From positions 62,001 to 126,000 of the forward strand of contig JASLQO010000020.1 in NCBI GenBank assembly GCA_030744435.1: 64,000 nt of DNA. The letters are read 5' to 3'. The notes below the pieces were generated by a model. The model ran no database searches, was not told the DNA's origin, and saw only the letters and a list, made by a program, of their open reading frames with translations. Of this stretch, positions 17,012 to 24,658 are shown in pieces (the stretch's first letter is position 1; every line of letters begins with the position of its first letter). This DNA is from JASLQO01 sp002327525. Its GTDB lineage: Bacteria; Pseudomonadota; Gammaproteobacteria; Pseudomonadales; Azotimanducaceae. Position numbers and translations under genes: made by a program.

Positions 17012-17840
17012 ATGAGGATAGGGTTGATCAATCAGCGGCACCGGTCTCCAGGTGACGATTCGATTTCGCCGAACTGGCAGGGGATCAGCGAGCGGGCTAG
17101 AGCGCTCGCTGCCACGACTTCTACCATCGAGATCGGCCCATCCATATTCAGTGCCCCGTACCGATTGGCTGCGGTGACGGCTAGCGTCGCCGAAACGCTC
17201 GACGAGATCTCGGGCGGCCGTTTCATATTCGGTCTCGGTGCCCGAAACGTACCTGATTACGACTACGAGACTTTTGGTTTTCCGACAGATCACGGTTATT
17301 CGCGGTTTGCCGAAGCGATCGAGATCATTCATGCCCCGATGAAAGAGTGAGCGGTGGATTACTCCGGGAAGTACCACAGCGCACGCAACTCGGAATTGGT
17401 GTTGCGTGGCCCGCGGCCTCAGGGGCCGCCCATCATTGTTGCGGCCAGGGGCCCCAGGATGTTGCGCCTCGTCGCGAAGTATGCCGATCGCTGGAGCTGG
17501 TGGGTGTACGATCATCGCGGTGCGATTGAGAGTCTCATACCCATTGTCGAGGAGTTGGAGAAGGCATGTGAGGAGGCGGGCAGAGACCCGGTGACCCTCG
17601 GCCGCTGCGTGGATTTCTACAAGGTCCAGCCCCCCCGGCAGCCTGATGGCCGGTACGGCGGAAGAAGTCGGCGGCATGCAGCCGACGATGTTGAGTGGAA
17701 CTGCCGAGACCATCGCCGCGGCCCTGCTCGAGTTTCGCGAATTGGGCTTCGATGAGATTCGCTGTGACGTACGCCCAAAGACACCGGATGGGATCGAAGC
17801 CCTGGGAGGGGTAGTCGATGGGGTGCATGCTTCGGTCTAG
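17012..17840 (+). pseudogene. Luciferase-like (LLM/F420-type) flavin oxidoreductase, disrupted
   Basis: The start MRIGLINQRHRSPGDD has a GGGGAGA ribosome site, and family blocks are plain: TTSTIEIGPSIFSAPYRLA, DEISGGRFIFGLGARN, FGFPTDHGYSRFAEAIEII, DYSGKYH, GPPIIVAARGPRMLRLVAKYADRW. Three lesions are visible. About 55 residues are missing between WQGISERARALA and TTSTIEI; an in-frame TGA at 17348 interrupts MKE/AVDYSGKYH; and near 17631 a run of seven C shifts the frame, after which MAGTAEEVGG to the stop at 17840 continues the protein. The family uses FMN or F420. The frameshift might be a sequencing error, but the other two lesions are real losses. Confidence 0.85.
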
Positions 17841-17942
17841 TTCGATACCTTGCAGCCCCCACAGGTTTGACCACCCACCGATGCGAACCCTCGTCGCTGT
17901 TCTGCGGCGTCGATTACGGTCGTCTGAATGGTCGCGAGATTC

Positions 17943-18066
17943 ATGAATACGACGGCTCCCGAACTGGTGGGTGTTGATTGGGCGGTGGTGGCTCTCTATT
18001 TTCTGGTGATTGCTGCCATTGTCGTGTGCTCTTCGCGCCGGGTAGTGGATACCACGGACTACTGTG
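17943..18066 (+). pseudogene. Sodium:solute symporter (SSS) N-terminal fragment
   Basis: The frame begins MNTTAPELVGVDWAVVALYF and contains one membrane segment (VDWAVVALYFLVIAAIVVC) followed by SSRRVVDTTDY, the typical start of sodium:solute symporters, which would continue with FLAGR. Here it stops being symporter after ~41 residues, at the GTCCCCGGCACC repeats, which are simply translated as CVPGTSCVPGTF. A full transporter has about 500 residues, so this is a 5' remnant. The repeat cluster replaces or caps the rest. Confidence 0.7.
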
Positions 18067-18215
18067 TCCCCGGCACCTCCTGTGTCCCCGGCACCTTCCC
18101 GGCACCCATGTGTCCCCGGCACCTGTCCCCGGCACCTTCTGTCCCTGGTACCTTGTCCCCGGCACCGTCCCCGCCGCCGCAGCAGGTTCCCTGGCAGGTT
18201 CCCCCCGGCAGGTTC
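18064..18215. repeat. Cluster of GTCCCCGGCACC short repeats
   Basis: Five exact copies of GTCCCCGGCACC plus degenerate ones (GTCCCTGGTACC, TTCCCGGCACCC) with irregular 1-12 base spacers, then three related GGCAGGTTCC-like units (18181-18215). Irregular spacing and short units exclude a CRISPR array. The look is that of REP-type intergenic repeats; no associated transposase is in the window. Confidence 0.85.
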
Positions 18216-18244
18216 AGAGGAAGGTGGGGTCGAGGGCTCAAGCC

Positions 18245-18619
18245 CTAGAGAGCATCGTCTCCGTGGTGGAGTCTAAGTCTGCTGCGCTGTTTGCGCGTGA
18301 GCCTGCTGACGACCAGCGAGTACGATGCATCGATCATGCGTTGCAACTCGCCTTCGGGAATGGTCCCGTCGAGGTAGACGGTGTTCCAGTGAGTCTTGTT
18401 CATGTGATAACCGGGGACGACGGCGTCGAAGATGTCGCGGAGGATCAGTGCCTCGTGTGGATCACACTTGAGATTCATGCGTGCAAGTTGGTTTTCCTCA
18501 CTCAGTGTGGCGAACATCTTGCCGAGAATCTTGTAGACATAGACGTCGGGTCCAAAGGGAAAGTCCTCGATGGCTTCGGGCCTTGCGGTCAGGTACGCCC
18601 GCGCGGCGTCGAAGTTCAC
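18245..18619 (-). CDS. MmcQ/YjbR family protein
   Basis: A 124-residue CyaY-like fold protein of the MmcQ/YjbR family, called DNA-binding because of its fold but without an assigned reaction. Typical pieces are RPEAIEDFPFGPDVYVYKILGKMFA (~15-40), LARMNLKCDPHEALILRD and the late motif MNKTHWNTVYLDGTIPEGELQRMIDASY. Its ATG overlaps the stop of the upstream lipoprotein gene by four bases. It is last in a four-gene minus-strand set: SDR, YaiI, lipoprotein, YjbR. Confidence 0.9.
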   Translation of the reverse strand: MNFDAARAYLTARPEAIEDFPFGPDVYVYKILGKMFATLSEENQLARMNLKCDPHEALILRDIFDAVVPGYHMNKTHWNTVYLDGTIPEGELQRMIDASYSLVVSRLTRKQRSRLRLHHGDDAL

Positions 18620-18852
18620 TGTGCCTCCTCCTCCAGCGCTTCGAGTTCGCGCTGGTAGGCCTCGTAGCTTCGCTGGTACGGAGCCCGACAGGCGGCCTCG
18701 GCCTCGGGTGTACGGGCTTCCTCGCAGCGTGCGCTCTGCTCCCCCAGTGATCTGTTGAGCTCATATTGTTGGCGTGCGCTGCAAGCGTTTGTAAGCGCGG
18801 TGGCGGCCAGCAGTAGTGCTGCGTGAAGTACTATCCGGACGGAGAGATTCAT
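18616..18852 (-). CDS. Small predicted lipoprotein, 78 aa
   Basis: The N-terminus MNLSVRIVLHAALLLAATA ends in LTNAC, a fair lipobox with Cys24 as the lipid-modified residue. The mature part is short, charged and helical (EEARTPEAEAACRAPYQRSYEAYQRELEALEEEAQ). I do not recognise a family. It overlaps the YjbR gene start (ATGA) and follows YaiI by 7 bp, so it is expressed with them. Function unknown. Confidence 0.7.
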   Translation of the reverse strand: MNLSVRIVLHAALLLAATALTNACSARQQYELNRSLGEQSARCEEARTPEAEAACRAPYQRSYEAYQRELEALEEEAQ

Positions 18853-18859
18853 GTCTTGA

Positions 18860-19306
18860 TCATGCGTTTGCGGTCAGATACTTGTCCAGCGCGTTGGCGA
18901 ATGCCTGGAGGTCGGTCTTCCCGAGCGCGGCGGGTCCTCCGGATATCTCCCCGGTGCTGCGCAATTCCTCCATGAAATTGCGCCGGGCCAGGTGTGCGGA
19001 GATGTTCTCGGACGTGTAGAGCGTCCCGCGCGGGTTGAGCGCAGCGGCTCCACGCTCCACCACCTGGGCGGCAAGCGGGATATCAGCGGTGACTACAAGA
19101 TCTCCCTCATCGCAGGCCAAAGCGATGTGATTGTCTGCCTCGTCGAACCCCTTTGCCACCTGACGGGCATGTACGAAGGCGGAGCGTGGCAGTGAGAGGG
19201 GCTGGTTGGCGACGAAGGTCGTATGTAGTTGGCGGCGTTCAGCAGCACGGCACAGCGTTTCGCGCATGCGCACGGGGCATGCATCGGCGTCCACCCATAT
19301 CTGCAC
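18860..19306 (-). CDS. YaiI/YqxD family protein (DUF188, PIN-like)
   Basis: A 148-residue member of UPF0178/DUF188. Hallmarks are the start MQIWVDADACPV, ANQPLSLP, VVTADIPLAAQVVERGAAALNPRG and the ending around LGKTDLQAFANALDKYL. Conserved Asp residues in VDADACP and VTADIP suggest a PIN-like metal site, hence possible nuclease activity, but no reaction is established to my knowledge. It follows the SDR gene by 17 bp. Confidence 0.93.
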   Translation of the reverse strand: MQIWVDADACPVRMRETLCRAAERRQLHTTFVANQPLSLPRSAFVHARQVAKGFDEADNHIALACDEGDLVVTADIPLAAQVVERGAAALNPRGTLYTSENISAHLARRNFMEELRSTGEISGGPAALGKTDLQAFANALDKYLTANA

Positions 19307-19323
19307 GCGCTCGCTTCCGCCCG

Positions 19324-20238
19324 CTACAGCTCGATGGGCGCGCCGCTCTTCCTGGCGGCTTCGTCATTCGCCCGTTTCGCATCCAGAAGCTCGGGAACCA
19401 GACCGTCGAGTTCACCCAGTGTCAGCGTGCCGTTGGACTTGTGGAACTGTCTGATCACGCGAGGCTGCTGCATGATGGCCACGCCGCCACGGCCGGTGTG
19501 GAAGATTTCGGAGGTGATGCTGGCCGCTTCTTTTCCGGCCAGCCACACGCAGATCGGCGCGACGTGCTGGGGGCCACCCTGCTCGAGTTCCTTTTCCTCA
19601 ATGGTTTCCCCCCGGTTTTCGCGCAGCGGAATAGTCATGCGCGTGAGCGCACCGGGTGAGATGGTATTGACGGTACAACCGTATTTGGCGAGCTCCAGAG
19701 CCAGCACCCTGGCAAAACCGGCGATCCCTGCTTTGGCTGCTCCGTAGTTGGCCTGGCCGAAATTGCCGAACAAACCGGAGACACTCGAGAAATTGATGAT
19801 GCGGCAGCCGGTACGGTTGTTCTCGCGTATGTACTTCGCGAAAGGGCGCGAACAACAATAGTGACCTTTCAGGTGCACGGCGATCACCGCATCCCAGTCG
19901 GACTCCTCCATGTTGTAGATGGTCCTGTCACGCAGGATACCCGCATTGTTGATCAGGATGTCCATCCCGCCGAACGCATCGAGGGCGCTCTGAAGAAGGC
20001 TTTCACCGCCGGCGACCTCTGCGACCGATTGTGTGTTAGAGACCGCTTCTCCGCCCGCATCGCGGATTTCCTGAGCTACTTCCTCCGCGATGGAGCCGCC
20101 GCCTGTGCCGTCGGTGTTACCGCCGAGGTCGTTCGCAACCACCTTCGCACCCTCGCTCGCCATCAAAAGCGCGATTTCCCTGCCGATGCCGCGCCCCGAC
20201 CCGGTCACGACGGCTACCTTGTCGTCGAGTCTGCCCAT
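19324..20238 (-). CDS. SDR oxidoreductase, (3R)-hydroxyacyl-CoA dehydrogenase-like
   Basis: A short-chain dehydrogenase using NAD(P). The cofactor loop is TGSGRGIG (~12-19), the stability motif NNAGI (~98), the catalytic Ser lies in NFSSVSG (~150) and the YxxxK pair in YGAAKAG (~166-170). With 304 residues it is longer than typical 250-residue members, having a ~40-residue C-terminal tail. The long VVANDLGGNTDGTGGGS insertion after the second strand matches the dehydrogenase half of peroxisomal-type multifunctional enzymes, so a (3R)-hydroxyacyl-CoA or related acyl/steroid substrate is likely. A TetR-like palindrome lies just upstream. Confidence 0.9.
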   Translation of the reverse strand: MGRLDDKVAVVTGSGRGIGREIALLMASEGAKVVANDLGGNTDGTGGGSIAEEVAQEIRDAGGEAVSNTQSVAEVAGGESLLQSALDAFGGMDILINNAGILRDRTIYNMEESDWDAVIAVHLKGHYCCSRPFAKYIRENNRTGCRIINFSSVSGLFGNFGQANYGAAKAGIAGFARVLALELAKYGCTVNTISPGALTRMTIPLRENRGETIEEKELEQGGPQHVAPICVWLAGKEAASITSEIFHTGRGGVAIMQQPRVIRQFHKSNGTLTLGELDGLVPELLDAKRANDEAARKSGAPIEL

Positions 20239-20283
20239 CTAATCCAATCCCCCTGGTTGAGTTGATCGTGGTCTGGAGTCGAT

Positions 20284-20301
20284 ACTAAACGATCGTTCAG
20301 T
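20284..20301. promoter_or_regulatory. TetR-type operator candidate between SDR and phosphatase genes
   Basis: ACTAAACGATCGTTCAGT: a perfect 10-base palindrome AACGATCGTT with matching ACT/AGT flanks. It lies between two divergent genes, 45 bp upstream of the SDR start and 15 bp upstream of the phosphatase start. Such AACGATCGTT cores are common targets of TetR regulators of fatty-acid genes. Confidence 0.5.
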
Positions 20302-20316
20302 TGAAAGGGATCGAGG

Positions 20317-21006
20317 TTGTCCACCTACGGAGATGAAACCCTGCGCCTGATCCGGCGCGTATTCGATGGCGGCGCCGAGCACGCGGCTGTGCTGATGCGC
20401 CACTCCGCGAGAGAGTTCGCGCGCGACGTGCACGATCTCGACAATCCTCTTACAGAAGAGGGCCGCAGGCTGTCTGAACGCCTGGGTACGGCGTTGCCGC
20501 AACACCTCACCGTGCGGGCGTACGCGAGCCCGGCGCAGCGGTGTATGGAGACCGCCGAAATCATTCTCGAAGCACATCGCTCGCGCGGCGGCAGAGCGAC
20601 GCGCCATCGGCCGGTCGAGGCGCTTGGGGTGTTTTATGTGTTGGACCAGATGAAGATGTGGAAAGGGATGCGCCGTGCGGGCGGGATGACGCAATACCTC
20701 GAATCGTGGTTTCGCGGAGAAGTGCCGGACGATACCATGATGCCGTCTGAGCTGGCGGCGCGGCTGGTCTTGACGGTGGTCATAAAAAAGCTGTCCGCCC
20801 CGGTCGCCAGACCGCAACTAGACATCTGTGTATCACACGATCTCACCGTCGCACTCGTGCGCGACCGTCTGCTCGGGGAACCCGCTTCCGGACCCGACGT
20901 GGAGTTCCTCGACGTACTCATCGCCTTCGAATCAGAGGGTCGCCTTTGGCTGCAGAGCCATCACGGAGAGGCGCGCGATGTCACGGATCTGGCGCGCCCC
21001 CTGTGA
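20317..21006 (+). CDS. Histidine phosphatase family protein
   Basis: A branch-1 histidine phosphatase. The nucleophile motif is LMRHSAREF (~25; usually RHGE/RHA), followed by NPLTEEGRRLSERLG, YASPAQRCMETAEII with the second Arg, and the late His in CVSHDLTVAL (~173). At 229 residues it is normal size. The start is a TTG preceded by GAAAGGGATCGAGG. It could be a phosphoprotein or small-molecule phosphatase; substrate unknown. It is transcribed away from the SDR gene, with the palindrome at 20284 in the shared promoter. Confidence 0.85.
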   Translation: MSTYGDETLRLIRRVFDGGAEHAAVLMRHSAREFARDVHDLDNPLTEEGRRLSERLGTALPQHLTVRAYASPAQRCMETAEIILEAHRSRGGRATRHRPVEALGVFYVLDQMKMWKGMRRAGGMTQYLESWFRGEVPDDTMMPSELAARLVLTVVIKKLSAPVARPQLDICVSHDLTVALVRDRLLGEPASGPDVEFLDVLIAFESEGRLWLQSHHGEARDVTDLARPL

Positions 21007-21043
21007 AAAATACAGTCTAGGAGTAGGCGTTATTGTATCCGGA

Positions 21044-21181
21044 TCAAGGCTCAGCACCGGTCGTCAGAGGACGCTCGTCTCTGACCCACTCCGACATCGA
21101 ACCGTCGTAGACGGCGACATTCTCGTATCCTGCGAGCAGGCAGGCGAACGCATCGACAGTGGCTGAAATACCACCGCCGCA
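21044..21181 (-). pseudogene. Sulfurtransferase (SseA-like), 3' fragment with the catalytic loop
   Basis: This 46-codon piece reads CGGGISATVDAFACLLAG at its start and continues YENVAVYDGSMSEWVRDERPLTTGAEP to a TGA at 21046-21044. CGGGIS is the active-site loop of thiosulfate/3-mercaptopyruvate sulfurtransferases. It completes the 5' fragment at 22670-23392: 241 plus 45 sense codons make 286 residues, the normal length. The two pieces are separated by the AT-rich insertion, so no intact enzyme is made. Confidence 0.9.
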
Positions 21182-21269
21182 TCGGTTTGCCATTCTCTAT
21201 AGATCAACCGAAACCACCCTTTTCAATCTGGGGTATAGTTATCGTCTAGAACAAACAAGGGGAATAGAG

Positions 21270-21356
21270 ATGAAAGTAGTGCTATATACAAGATCTCAAA
21301 GTCAGAGGTTAATCATCACACTATTGACTAGCTTCAGTAGTAGAATTAATCCATAG
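21270..21356 (+). CDS. 28-aa ORF with a strong ribosome site, uncertain
   Basis: MKVVLYTRSQSQRLIITLLT starts at an ATG with AAGGGGA seven bases upstream. It lies inside the AT-rich insertion, 17 bp before the MORN-type gene. It may be a leader peptide, the stub of a lost gene or noise; only the ribosome site supports it. Confidence 0.3.
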   Translation: MKVVLYTRSQSQRLIITLLTSFSSRINP

Positions 21357-21373
21357 TTCAAAGAGGCTCTATT

Positions 21374-22375
21374 GTGAAGAAACCACTCATACTTCTATTC
21401 TCAATACTGATTTCATTGAACTCTTATGGCAATACTGTCTGTATTGATCAAACAAATGCTCAAGAGATAAATGGTGTTGTTTATCTTCGAAATCAGCAAG
21501 TACCATTTACTGGCGAAAGCTTATGTACATATGAAAATGGTCAGAAAAAGTCAGAGGTAAATTACAAGGACGGTAAGAAATATGGCATTTGGACTTACTG
21601 GTTTGATAATGGTCGGAAATTCCAAGAGGGAATTTACAAAAACGGCAAATTAGATGGCAAATTGTTCAGGTGGTTTCCGAATGGTCAGACCGCATCAGAG
21701 AAAAATTACAAAGACGGTGTTGAGCTTAAGCAATTCTCTAACCAAAACAACCCAGCGGTACGCGCAACGGGAACTACACGCACTATCAGGGGAGTCTCTA
21801 AAAACTTAAAAGAGAAAAACCCGTCTATTCAGAGCGTGGATAATCAACCAGAAGGAGGAAATTACAAAAACGGCAAGAAAGATGGCTTGTGGACTTATAA
21901 GTATGAAAACGATCAGAAAAATTCAGAGGGAAGTTACAAAGACGGCAAGTTAGAGGGAACTTACAAGGACGGCAAGACTGATGGCAGTTGGACTAGGTGG
22001 CATGACAATGGTCAGATAGAGTCTGAGAGAAATTTCATACAAGGCCGGATGGAGTCTGAGGCACATTACATACAAGGAAATTTAGTTGGTAAAACTACAT
22101 ATACATGGTATGCAGCTTGGAAGGCAGATGATCAGATGCAAACAGCGAAAAATTGGAAGGACGGCAAGGCTCATGGCAAGTGGAGTTCTTGGTATGCAGA
22201 TGGTCAGATAGAGGAAAAGATCAATTACGACACCGGCTATGTGGATGGCTTGTGGACTGTGTGGTATCCAAACGGTCAGAAAAAGTCAGAGGGAAATTAC
22301 AACGACGGCAAGCAAGATGGCTTTTGGACTTATTGGGATGAAAACGGCCAGATAGAGTCTGAGATAAATTACTAA
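21374..22375 (+). CDS. Secreted MORN-variant repeat protein (YwqK-type)
   Basis: A 333-residue protein: signal peptide MKKPLILLFSILISLNSYG, then about nine ~23-residue repeats of the pattern NGQKKSEGNYKDGKxDGxWTxW, as in proteins often labelled 'YwqK family antitoxin'. A central gap (~118-157, polar and basic) separates two repeat blocks. With a signal peptide it should act in the periplasm or at the surface, which makes a cytoplasmic antitoxin role unlikely; it could be a scaffold or ligand-binding solenoid. Start is GTG with AGAGG. Codon use is AT-rich, unlike every other gene here, showing foreign origin. It is the only sizeable gene of the insertion that splits the sulfurtransferase. Confidence 0.88.
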   Translation: MKKPLILLFSILISLNSYGNTVCIDQTNAQEINGVVYLRNQQVPFTGESLCTYENGQKKSEVNYKDGKKYGIWTYWFDNGRKFQEGIYKNGKLDGKLFRWFPNGQTASEKNYKDGVELKQFSNQNNPAVRATGTTRTIRGVSKNLKEKNPSIQSVDNQPEGGNYKNGKKDGLWTYKYENDQKNSEGSYKDGKLEGTYKDGKTDGSWTRWHDNGQIESERNFIQGRMESEAHYIQGNLVGKTTYTWYAAWKADDQMQTAKNWKDGKAHGKWSSWYADGQIEEKINYDTGYVDGLWTVWYPNGQKKSEGNYNDGKQDGFWTYWDENGQIESEINY

Positions 22376-22454
22376 GGGAGTATTGATTAAGGCGTGATAC
22401 TGCCATCGCTGAACGTAAGCAACTCAATGTTGCGTAACATACCGAAATGCGCAG

Positions 22455-22503
22455 AATAACCCCTAAGTACTAGTATACGACTACTAACGGATTAGTGGGT
22501 ATT
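22455..22503. repeat. Imperfect 12-bp inverted repeat inside the insertion
   Basis: AATAACCCCTAA (22455-22466) pairs with TTAGTGGGTATT (22492-22503) at 10 of 12 positions; the loop contains the palindromes TACTAGTA and GTATAC. It lies 80 bp after the MORN-type gene. It could be a transcription end, a protection structure or a folded recombination site. Confidence 0.5.
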
Positions 22504-22523
22504 TGTGTATGTAGGGGTCTTAA

Positions 22524-22542
22524 GGTGCACCCTATCTGCACC
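22524..22542. repeat. Hairpin GGTGCA-N7-TGCACC inside the insertion
   Basis: A perfect 6-bp stem with a seven-base loop, 20 bp after the previous inverted repeat. No T-run follows, so it is not a standard intrinsic terminator. From here to 22669 I see no gene. Confidence 0.5.
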
Positions 22543-22669
22543 ATGAAGAGTGGTCAGGATTTATATATCCCCACGGGCATCGAAGCGGGGGCTACACTCG
22601 GATAAACCATTAAAAAAAGTGTTTTCTATCGGAAGCCTTATTCAGAAGCCCTACAAACGTAAAACTGCT

Positions 22670-23392
22670 ATAGGCGATGATCCGTTCGGCCTCAGGGACT
22701 CCACGTCCCGCTAGCGCATCGCGCAACTCATCAATTGGCCTGAAAGACCCTTCATCGAGCAGTTCGTCATAGAACAGGTTAATGCTGCCGGGAATATGAC
22801 CACGTCTGCCGTAGTGCATATCTCCGCTACCTTCGTACACGGCCGGTGACAACGCGTTCAGCGTGCAGGTACGCAGTTCGTCGATGGCGCTGCTGACCTG
22901 TTCGGCATTTACGAAACGTGGCGGATTCGGGGTGACGGTGAAGTTTCCTACCGGGTAGTGCGGTGAGCTCGTCGTGATCTCTCCGCCTTCCGACTGCCAG
23001 CGTGCCAGCCCCCCATTGAGCACGGCGATGTCTGTATGGCCAGCATAGTAGGCGAGCCACCATGCGCGTGTGGCCCACATCATGTGGCTGAGCGAGTAGA
23101 AAACCACTTGGCTGTCGTCGTTCACGCCTGCGTTCTGAAACGCATTCTGGAGTGCGACTGGACCGGGTAGTGAAAAGCCAAGCCCCGTCGAGGTGTCCGA
23201 AAAGGCCTTGATGAGATCCAGAAAATTCGCGCCCGGAATGTGGCGCTCCGCGTACTTCGCGGCACCACTCTCGGCTCGATAGCCAGATTCGGCGGACATG
23301 AGATACACGGTGGCGTCGAACAGCCGGAGGTTGGGATCTGCCAGATCGAGATCCCGTGGGTTTACCAGGTAGCCGGGATGTGCAGCGGTCAT
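22670..23392 (-). pseudogene. Sulfurtransferase (SseA-like), 5' fragment
   Basis: The first 241 codons of a two-domain rhodanese-type sulfurtransferase: an inactive N-terminal domain (LFDATVYLM, YAERHIPGANFLDL, QVVFYSLSHMMWATRAWW, VLNGGLARWQSEGGE) and the start of the catalytic domain (YGRRGHIPGSINLFYDELLDEGSF, PEAERIIAY). The next residue should be the catalytic Cys; instead the frame enters the insertion and ends after about 19 foreign residues. The rest of the gene is at 21044-21181. Its start overlaps the YcaQ stop by four bases (ATGA), so it was coupled to that gene. Confidence 0.92.
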
Positions 23393-24657
23393 ATGAGCGG
23401 TCCTCCAGATTCCACTGCATTGGTTAGAATACGGTGCCAGGTTTGTGGTGTGGTGCGCGTGATGTACGTGGTAGTGCAGCCGTTCACATTCGCGAATCTG
23501 GCCATGGCTCGCGCGAAAGCCGTCGGAAAACCGTCATCGACGAGGTCCGCGTGCTCGATGAACAGGTGCTTGATCTCGAAGTGTGCATCACAACGGTGAG
23601 CCTTGCAGTCAGCACGCCCGACAAAGCGATCACGGTAGAGCACTGGCAGACAGAAATATCCGAATGCGCGCTTGCTCTCGGTGACGTAACACTCCAGCTG
23701 ATAGTCGAATTCGAACAACGCCTCGGTTCGATGTCGCAGAATGAGAGCATTGTCAAAGGGAGAAAGAATACGCACGGTTGCGGTAGCCGGGGGAGCGCGT
23801 GAATCTAGGATTTCCGCATGAGCGTACCAGGTACCCTGACCCGCTAGAGCGAGTACAACCACCGAACCATCTCGTGTACGGGCATCGAGCTCGGCGCGTA
23901 CCGCGGCTCGCAATTCGGAATTTCGACGCAGGTGCGTGAACGACTTGGCGGTGGCAAAACCGTGACTGGTCAGCGTGTTGTCCACCAGGTGTGCGGCCTG
24001 CTCACTCAGAAGCGGGTGACGGGTGTCTACATCGCTCGGGAGTATGCGTTCGGTGAGGTCGTAGGTCTTCTGAAAACCGCGACGTCCAGCGACCATGAGA
24101 TCTCCCTGCATGAACAGCTGCTCCAGGGCGCGCTTGGTGGGTTTCCAATCCCACCAGCCGGCGTTCCGGCGTGGCTCGGGCATTTCAAAGTCGCGCGACT
24201 GGGTCGGCCCCTCGGCGCGCACGTGGTCCAGCACGCGTTGCATCAGCCTGGTGTCACGGCAACGCATCCAGTGCTCCGTGCCGTCTCGGAATCCCTGCAT
24301 GCGAGGCAGCGCGAAGCGATAGTGCCGCATCGGCAGGTAGGCCGCCGCGTGGTACCAGTATTCGAATACACTACCGTCGCCCTGAAGACGATCGAGGTGT
24401 GATGGCTGGTAGTTGGGAACGCGTGTGGCGAGCACGTGGTGATGCGCGCGATTGACGACGGATATGGTATCGATCTGCACATATCCGAGCCGCTCGATAG
24501 CCTTGAGCGTCGCGTTTTTCCCGCGTCCGAAAGGAGCCCGCTGCAGCAAACCCTGGCAATCGAGAGCAATTCGCCTGAGCTTTGCCAGCGGGACCAGAGT
24601 GGGCTTGCCTTTGGGCACAATCCAGTCAGAATCGCAAAACACTCCAAGAAAGTACAC
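23389..24657 (-). CDS. ycaQ: YcaQ-family DNA glycosylase (winged-helix, interstrand crosslink repair)
   Basis: A member of the HTH_42/YcaQ/AlkX family, glycosylases that unhook alkylated bases and interstrand crosslinks. The catalytic QxD motif is visible as YVQIDTISVVNRAHHHVL, with the nearby EYWYHAAAYLP block and the C-terminal ILSPFDNALILRHR and FEFDYQLECY stretch also typical. The frame opens at 24657, giving 422 residues, but the divergent ggt start lies two bases away, so the true start is probably further in, near VPLAKLRRIALDCQGLL; no ribosome site settles it. Coupled by ATGA to the disrupted sulfurtransferase. Confidence 0.88.
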   Translation of the reverse strand: MYFLGVFCDSDWIVPKGKPTLVPLAKLRRIALDCQGLLQRAPFGRGKNATLKAIERLGYVQIDTISVVNRAHHHVLATRVPNYQPSHLDRLQGDGSVFEYWYHAAAYLPMRHYRFALPRMQGFRDGTEHWMRCRDTRLMQRVLDHVRAEGPTQSRDFEMPEPRRNAGWWDWKPTKRALEQLFMQGDLMVAGRRGFQKTYDLTERILPSDVDTRHPLLSEQAAHLVDNTLTSHGFATAKSFTHLRRNSELRAAVRAELDARTRDGSVVVLALAGQGTWYAHAEILDSRAPPATATVRILSPFDNALILRHRTEALFEFDYQLECYVTESKRAFGYFCLPVLYRDRFVGRADCKAHRCDAHFEIKHLFIEHADLVDDGFPTAFARAMARFANVNGCTTTYITRTTPQTWHRILTNAVESGGPLI

Positions 24658-24658
24658 G

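Larger units (their letters stand above)
21182..22669. mobile_element. 1488-bp AT-rich insertion splitting the sulfurtransferase gene
   Basis: Bounded exactly by codon 241 (Tyr, TAT) and codon 242 (Cys, TGC) of the interrupted gene. Its base composition is visibly AT-rich against GC-rich flanks. It holds a 28-codon ORF, a MORN-type repeat gene on the opposite strand to the host gene, and two hairpins near its right end. I see no transposase, no terminal inverted repeats and no target-site duplication; host coding sequence is neither lost nor duplicated. CTATAG occurs at 21197 and at the right junction (22668), possibly by chance. Integron-type core sites (GTTRRRY/RYYYAAC) were not found. Confidence 0.75.

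Noticed and set aside
18064..18215. CRISPR array
   Set aside because: Units are 12 bases with irregular 1-12 base spacers and degenerate copies; no cas genes nearby.
21182..22669. Integron gene cassette
   Set aside because: No GTTRRRY/RYYYAAC core sites were found near either end and no integrase is in the window; the insertion remains unexplained.
21197..22673. CTATAG direct repeats as a target-site duplication of the insertion
   Set aside because: The left copy lies 15 bp inside the insert while the right one straddles the junction; the host gene reads through exactly without either, so it is probably chance.
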